Source of the DNA: Aralia elata
Taxonomy: Eukaryota; Streptophyta; Magnoliopsida; Apiales; Araliaceae
Assembly: GCA_034770075.1 (NCBI GenBank)
Contig: CM068384.1
Span: forward strand, 95,134,720 to 95,198,719
Direction: 5' to 3'
DNA: 64,000 nucleotides
The notes beneath the pieces are model-generated. The model did not search any database, had not been told where the DNA came from, and saw only the letters and a list, made by a program, of their open reading frames with translations. The position numbers and the translations under genes were made by a program. Positions 57,676 through 64,000 of this stretch are shown one piece after another (within the stretch, counting starts at the first letter, position 1; every line of letters starts with the position of its first letter).

Positions 57676-59253
57676 TCATGTGTAATATTTCTTTACCCAT
57701 TTCAGGTTCAATGGGCCTGAGATAACATTTGATCCCACACGAGATATTTTACAATACCCGCTTTCGGAGATCTCTCGTACCCTATACGGGCCTTCCCATT
57801 TGGGGTAAAATTTGGTGGTTGGTGTTCCCCTCATGACTTGATTTGCTGTCTTGAGCACCAAGTCCCCCACCAGAATTTGTCGCGGTACCACTGCGGTATT
57901 GTATTGTTGTCACAGTCTTTCATGATACTATTCCAATCTTTCTTTGGCTCAGTCTCGGAAGTCAGCTAAGGCCTCCAGGGCTGCTGGTCGGTTCTCTTCC
58001 TCGACTAAGCTTCGGAGTCTCATCCTAGCCGAAGGGATTTCTATTTCGGCGGGCAAGATAGCTTCTTCTCCATAGACTAAAGCATATGGGGTTTCACCCG
58101 TAGGTTTTCTTTTTGAAGTTCGATATGCCCATAATGTTATCGGTAATTGCTCTGCCAATGTCTTCGGATGATCATCTAGGGTTTTTGACAGAATCTTGAT
58201 CAAGGTTTTGTTTGTGGCCTCTACTTGCCCATTGCCTTTCGGGTAGTATGGCGATGACTTGTAGTACTTCACCCTATATCTTTCCATCAGACTTTTGATG
58301 TCTCTATTAATGAAAGGAGTTCCATTATTTGACAGAATGATCTTCGGGATCCCGAAACGACAAATGATATGTTCCTTAATGAAGTTCGCCACTGCTGGAC
58401 CCGTAGCCTTTTTCAAAGGGATTGCCTCTACCCACTTTGTATACATCTTAGTGGCCGTCAAGATCCATATGTTGCCTTTAGAATTAGGATGAATGGGACA
58501 TATAAGATCCATTCCCCATGTATGAAAGGGCCATGGTGTTGCTATGGTCCGTAGGTCTACAGCGGGAGCATGAATCAGATTCCCCTGGATTTGGCAGATG
58601 TGGCACTTCTTGACAAAATCCAAGCAATCTCCTTCCATCTTCGACCAGTAATAACCATGATCAATAAGTTGTTTGTATAATTTGGCTCCCCCTTGGTGCT
58701 CGTCTTTATGCATTTGATAGACCAAATCTTTGGCCTCTCCTACTTCCAAACACCGTAAGGGCTTGCCATTGAACCCTCTTCTAAATAATTCTCCATTTTG
58801 TAAGAAGAATCGTTGTGACTTTCTCTTTATCAAGATTGCGTCCTTCTTTTCGGCGGGGAAATTGCCGCTTTGTAAAAACTCTATATAAGGGATTCGCCAA
58901 TCCGCTATGTCATCAATGAAGGCGCATTCCTCCTCCCCAGGGTATTTTTGGCATGAAACACATTGTCGTTGAAGTGCATATGCTTCCTTCTTCATTTCAG
59001 GCCAATAATACCCTTGGCGCTGCAACCTCCTATACAATCTGATAGCTGCCAATCCACAATTGTCTGCATGTACCTGATGCAAAACTCGTTGTGCTTCGAG
59101 CCTCCCCAAGCATCGTGTCAATACCCCATATGTTTCTTTATGGTACAAGACTCCCTTGATGATGGTGTATTTCTGAAGTTCCACCGGTGATTTGGTCCCC
59201 TCCTTCGTTTGCAATTGATGGGAGATGTTATGTCTCCAATCATCTGTCAGGTC
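57676..59253 (-). pseudogene. Tat-2 integrase
   Basis: Same two zinc-domain blocks as Tat-1 (RLQRQGYYWPEMKKEA and KQLIDHGYYWSKMEGDC). In the core, D of TWGMDLI and E of GNGQVEATN are present, but the middle catalytic Asp is Asn (LSNNGTPF, codon AAT where Tat-1 has GAT). The frame is open from RNase H into the core and on through GETPYALVYGEEAILPAE to a TGA at 57949-57951. Two more stops (TAG, TGA) follow before the C-terminal VPRQILVGDLVLK block that ends at 57676. The copy cannot make active integrase. Confidence 0.9.
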
Positions 59254-61408
59254 TTTGGGGAACAAGTCTAGCACCGTGGTTGGGAGGGTTCTCTTCATTA
59301 CCTTCACATCTAGGTCTTCTCCTTGGACATATACTCTAAATGCTACCGTAGCTAATGCATCAGGTTGTTTATTTTGTCCTCTTGACACGTACTCAATAAC
59401 CACCTTCCTGAAATCCTCCATCACTTTTTCTGCTACAGTTCGATACGGTGCCAATATAGGCTCCTTCACTGCGAATTGCCCTCTTATTTGTTGCACAATC
59501 AAGTTTGAATCTCCCCTTACCTTAAGGCGTTTAGCTCCCAACTCTCGAGCTGCTAATAATCCCAATATGAACGCCTCATATTCTGCTTCATTGTTCGTGC
59601 AGGGGAAGTCTAACTTGTATGACAAGACTACTTCCTTTCCTTCTTTGGTGGTCAACACCACGCCTGCTCCGCCTTTCCCTTCAATAGATGACCCGTCAAA
59701 GGCTAAATTCCACCATTCTGAGTCTTCATCTACTATGTCAATTTCTTCTACTTCTCCCCTGGAAGATCCTCGGAGGGAGGTTCGTATTCTCCATTTGGAA
59801 ATTGAGCTAGTAGGTCTGCCAAAGCCTGACATTTGATTGCCTTTGGCGTTATACACTGGATGTCATATTCTGAAAGTATCATCATCCATCTTGCAGGTCT
59901 TCCTACCAATGCTGGCCTAGTCAGTAGGTATCTGATCGGGTCAGTTCTTGTTACAAGCTTCACTTCGGGCGCCAAAAAATAATGTCGCATTTTCTGCGCT
60001 ACGAACACCAATGCAAGGCAATGTCTCTCCACTTGCGAATACCGGGTTTCCGGTCCTCTAATTATCCGGCTGATGTAGTACACATGCTTTTCTTCTCCAT
60101 CCACTTCTTGTGTGATCAATCCCCCTACATACTTTGTGGTAGAGGTGATGTACAACTGCAACGGTATTCCTCTTTGTGGTACTACCATCGTTTGGCTGAA
60201 GCCAAAATTCTTTTTACCTTCTCGAAGGCCTGTTGTTGGTCTTGCCCCCAGTCCCATTCTGCCTTTCCTTTTAGCAATTTGTCAAAAGGTTCTGTGACTT
60301 ATGCTAATGCTGACATAAATCTTCTCATATAAGAAACTTTCCCTAGAAAGCTCTTCAACTGTTTTTGCGTTTTTGGTGGGGGCATCTCCATAACTGCTTT
60401 TGCCTTGGTTGGGTCTACCTCCAAACCTCTGTTATGCACCAAGAAGCCCAAGAATTTTCCAGCCGTCATCCCAAAAGCACACTTCTTTGGATTCATCTTC
60501 AACTGGTATTTTCGGCATCGCTCAAACACTTACCTCAGGTCCTCCACATGAGTTGTCGCTTTCTTGGATTTCACTACTATGTCATCCATATAGTCTTCTA
60601 CTATATCATGAATCATGTCATGAAATATAGCATGCATTGCCCTTTGATAAGTTGCCCCCGTATTCTTCAACCCGAAGGGCATTACTACATAATAGATATT
60701 CCCAAACGGAGTACGAAAGTCCGTCAACTCTGCATCTTCTACCGACATCTTTATCTGATTGTAACCCACAAACCCATCCATGAATGACATCATCTCATGA
60801 TTAGCCGTTGTATCTACCAAAGTATCTATATTGGGTAATGGATACATGTCTTTCGGGCATGCCTTATTCAAGTCTCTAAAATCCACGCATATTCGTAACT
60901 GACCATTTGATTTTTTCACTGGTACAATTCTGGACAACCATATTGGATGTTGGATTAGCTTGATGAACCCTACTTCCAGCAACTTCTTGATTTCCTCCTT
61001 GATTTGGGTTTCAACTTCGGGTGCATAGTTGCGAGGAGCTTGCTTTACTGGTTTTTTTCCCGGGCTTACATTTAGATTGTGCTCTACCAACTCTTTGTCA
61101 ATCCCGGGCATCTCATTATAGTTCCAAGCAAAGACATCCCTATACTTTCGCAGCAATTTCACGAGCTCCTCTTTCTGATCAGCATTTAGCTCTTTGTTGA
61201 CGTAAGTCAGTCTTGACGTTCCTCCATCTGTTGCTAGATTAACTTCTTCTAATTTATTTTGTTAAGGTTTTGGCCTATCCTCAAAGCATTCTGGAGCTGG
61301 TTCTATCTTCTGTTGCACAATTTCTTCTTCTTCATTACTACTGGAGTGGGGGACACCTCCTGAGTTGTTGGGTTTGCACTCTCCCTTGGACTCTTCCCCC
61401 TTGCACCG
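59254..61408 (-). pseudogene. Tat-2 reverse transcriptase with two RNase H domains
   Basis: RT keeps the consensus-like DFRDLNKACPKD, LKNTGATYQRA and YMDD motifs (60530-61162). The archaeal-like RNase H (about 59320-59720) keeps AFDGSS, NNEAEYEA, RGDSNLI and KQPDALA. Lesions are a TAA near 61264, a TAA at 60530-60532, a TAA at 60299-60301, a small deletion near 60190 and a frame change near 59755. RT motifs are better preserved than in Tat-1, integrase worse. Confidence 0.9.
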
Positions 61409-62340
61409 TCATAAACGAAACGCTACCTTTCCGTCGGGTTTAACAACCCTCTCCCATTTCGTTCTTTGGCCATCATCTGATTGTACTGTCCGTTTGGCAT
61501 TGATTATGTTTCTGGCATCTTTAGAGTCTGCTGGCCTTTTCTTTCCTCCTTTCCTTCCTTTTCTAGGTCTATTACCACCGATTTCTTGTTGTTGGAACAT
61601 TCTTCTTGTTTCGAGGTCTTCTTCTTTTGTTTTTTCTCAAGCACAAACTTGCCTGCCTGTACTTCCTCCCAATTGACTAGTTTTAGAGAATCAGGTCTTG
61701 CAATCTGGTTCTCTCCCTCTTCAGCGACATCGTCGAAGAAAGTTACTTCAGCGATGTGTGCCTCCTCTGGTCCAAAGGGATTTCTTGTTGCCGGTACCTT
61801 CACTTCTTTCCCCTTCCAGATAGCTTTCAGGCATTGATGAAAAACTGAAGGTACCACCCCATAGTCGTTTTGCTAGGCCCTTCCTAACAAGACATGATAC
61901 GCTGCATCCACCTCGGTAACATGAAACATTACAGGTCCTCGAATCTTTCCAACCTGCATGTCCACCTTGATGTGTCCAAGGGTTCTGGCACTTTGGTTGG
62001 CAAACCCTGTGATGTTTATTGGTTCTTTCACAATTCTCTTCTCTGGCAGGCCTAACTGCTTAAACACAGTGTAGGGCATAATGTTTATAGATGCTCCATT
62101 GTCGATGAACACCCTCCGCACCTCTACTCCATTTATTATTGCCATCACATACAGCGGTCGGTTGTGCGGGTATCTTATCTCTCTGTCAGCTTTAGAGAAA
62201 GATATTTTGCTTTCTTCCTCTTCCACTGCCTTCACAAATCCTTTGCTTATCGCCATGTGGGTTTCTTGGGTTTCGGCTGCTTTGATGATTGCCCTGGTTG
62301 CTTCTATCCTTACTTCTTTGGCCAACCCTATTTGATCAAA
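61409..62340 (-). pseudogene. Tat-2 aspartic protease and linker
   Basis: Active-site loop FIDNGASINIMP, then HVLLGRA followed by TAG at 61873-61875 where Tat-1 has TGG (Trp). A frame change occurs near 61560 in the basic linker. The terminal stop is UGA-CGG at 61409-61411, identical in position and context to Tat-1. Confidence 0.85.
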
Positions 62341-63996
62341 AAAATTTCTGAATTTAACTCCATTCATCAATGCCGTCACCTGCAGGCCTGGATCAATATT
62401 CATCATTTCTTCCATCCTTTCTGCATTCTCTATCATCTCCACTTCTGGTGCCTCACTATGAGTAATAGTGTTGCACGTCTCCTTTCCCTTGTGATTAGGC
62501 AGTGGCTTGTCATGCGCGCTGCTTCTTTTTCCCAGCTCAATTTCTCCTGCCGCCAACTTTTCATGATATATCCTTCGCAGACTATAACAATCGATAGTGG
62601 AGTGTCCTGCGTACTGGTGGTATACACAAAAGTCTGGTCTTCTTTTTATTTCTTTAGTCACAATGAATCTGAGCTTCGGAGGCCTCACCACTCCATGTTC
62701 TATCCATTGTTCATACAGGTCCCTAAAGGCCTTCTCACTGCATGTGATAGCCTCTGGAACTGGCATTCTGGTATACTTGTCCCCATGCTTTCCTTTGCTC
62801 CGTTCAAAATTTCTCTCATTCTTCTCCCTCTTGCCCCCTTGTGGTTTTGACTGAGAGTCAGCCAAAGCCACAGTTGTTGTCCTCTTACCCTTCCATGTAA
62901 CCGTCGCATGGCTGGTGGGTACTGTCATTATTCCTCCCAAATCTTGTGCGAAGGATGAGAGGGTCGCAAATAAATCACAAGCTTTTCTAATGAGATGGGG
63001 CTTGAAGGAGTCTAGAGCACCATTGTTGCATATGCTAACCAAATTCTTCTCTTCAATTGGCTCTGCACACTTCTGTGCTTGGGCCCTGAATCTGTCCACA
63101 TAATCTGACAGCTCCTCATTCGGCTTCTGCTTGAATCGCATCAGCTCTACGATAGTCACCTGTTTCTGCACATAGAATTTTTTTTAAAAAAATTGTAATT
63201 TCAGATCATCCCAATCATGGACTGATCCCTTCTCCAAGTTGTAGTACCAACTGAAGGCACTATCCGTCAAGGTCTTGTTGAATTCCCTCATCAACAGATT
63301 GTGGTTATTCACCTCATCATAACCCAACCATGGAGACATCGACTCCACGAACCTGGCAATATGCTCCCTGGCATTCTCTTTCTCTCCATTATACTTTGGG
63401 AACTGCGGGGGGTGCTCATTATACCCTGCCGGATAAGGTTGTCTCCGTACATGTGCAGGGTAGGGTGGAGTAAAGTCCAACTCTGAAGGTCGGGATGTCT
63501 GCTTGCGAAGTTGATTAATCACATCGATCATATCATCCTTCGTCACATACTGACTCGTGGTATGGACTCTCTGAGGGGCTGTGATGTATTGATGCATAGG
63601 TGGTGTGTATGGTAGGGAAATTGGCTAGTGTACACTTGCATCCTGCACAACTTGTATCGGTTGTACTTGTTGGTTTATTCGTTGGATGTGGCTTGGGATG
63701 GTTGGTATCTGCACTTGTGAAAATGCTGGGAGAGTGGTCGGAATGATGTTGGGCTGAGGCTGACTTGCTTCCAATCGGAGTTGTGGCACATCACCGCTGT
63801 TTTGGGGCTCCAAGTTGATGATTGGAATCGGCTGACTCTCCGTTGTTGGAGGCACAGTCTGATTCTCTTTGTTGTTGTTGTTGTCCTCTATTTTTGCTCG
63901 TTCCCCCTGCGAACTTCCTGGGAACATAGCCTTGAAAGTGGGAATTTGCATCAACTGCTGGCGGAAATTCCCCATCTCTTCTTGCTTCCTCTGCAT
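62341..63996 (-). pseudogene. Tat-2 gag (start beyond the window)
   Basis: Gag is read from the right edge. The same core motifs occur: FPKYNGEKENAREHIARF, REFNKTLTDSAFSWYYNL, KPNEELSDYVDRFRAQAQKC and the zinc-knuckle-like FCVYHQYAGHSTIDCYSLRR. The gag to protease junction is continuous here (61873-63171 is one open frame), unlike Tat-1. Lesions are TAG at 63625-63627 and TAA at 63184-63186, three codons downstream of the position where Tat-1 has its TAG. The N-terminal segment lies beyond 64000. Confidence 0.9.
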
Positions 63997-64000
63997 TTCC

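Larger units (their letters stand above)
47290..64000 (-). mobile_element. Second Tat-lineage copy (Tat-2), cut by the right window edge
   Basis: The 3' LTR is at 47290-47980. The internal order is the same as in Tat-1: PMD gene (plus strand), integrase, RNase H, RT, protease and gag (minus strand). The 5' LTR lies beyond 64000. The candidate target duplication CATGT at 47285-47289 cannot be confirmed. A 3.67 kb solo LTR is inserted at 50426-54094. Lesions are more numerous than in Tat-1 and mostly at different positions, so it is an independent, older-looking insertion of the same family. Confidence 0.95.

Noticed and set aside
62164..62850. Long plus-strand open frame opposite gag of Tat-2
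   Set aside because: The frame is the complement of the gag zinc-knuckle region, and the Tat-1 counterpart is interrupted.
1..64000. tRNA, rRNA or CRISPR features
   Set aside because: No cloverleaf with the expected A and B box spacing, no rRNA-like sequence, and no regularly spaced direct repeats with unique spacers were seen; the GCAACGA arrays are inverted and irregular.

Overview
The window is repeat-rich nuclear DNA of a flowering plant, most likely a eudicot; I cannot name the species. This rests on long AT-rich spacers, spliced transposon genes with GT/AG introns, plant CACTA, Stowaway, hAT and Ty3/gypsy (Tat-lineage) elements, and pieces of typical plant genes. There is no sign of bacterial or organelle gene order. 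Almost everything is mobile DNA; the only intact-looking ordinary gene is a small secreted-peptide precursor at 23673-23993.

Layout. 1-3735: a broken copy of the splicing factor SF3B2 gene, followed by the right terminus of one CACTA-type element (TIR CACTAGTACAAAATG, AACGTTGT subterminal motifs). 4031-21305: a complete 17.3 kb CACTA element with a TAG target duplication. It carries an internally deleted TNPD-type transposase on the minus strand, a nearly intact six-exon TNPA-like gene on the plus strand, captured pieces of an AAA-ATPase gene and a PERK receptor-kinase gene, and a resident Stowaway MITE. 21309-24274: spacer with Stowaway MITEs and the peptide gene. 24275-29166: a composite gypsy element with two LTRs in inverted orientation and a perfect 5 bp target duplication (ATATG). 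29203-43028: a complete 13.8 kb Tat-lineage retrotransposon (here Tat-1; TSD ATTTG) on the minus strand. 43034-47284: spacer with a Stowaway-like MITE and an hAT-like MITE. 47290-64000: a second copy of the same family (Tat-2), same orientation, running off the right edge and carrying a 3.67 kb solo LTR (TSD GAAGA).

How the parts work together. In both Tat copies gag, protease, reverse transcriptase with two RNase H domains, and integrase lie on the minus strand. A multi-exon gene with a plant mobile domain (PMD) and a coiled-coil tail lies on the plus strand between integrase and the 3' LTR, so the two transcription units converge tail to tail. Protease and RT are separated in both copies by one in-frame stop, UGA followed by CGG, a known readthrough context. 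The integrase zinc-binding domain is present twice. The composite element carries a different antisense gene (putative gypsy-type transposon domain, PF04195) in the equivalent place. All pol genes in the window carry nonsense or frameshift lesions, mostly different between the copies, so these copies look dead individually; the spliced PMD frame of Tat-1 has one nonsense codon.
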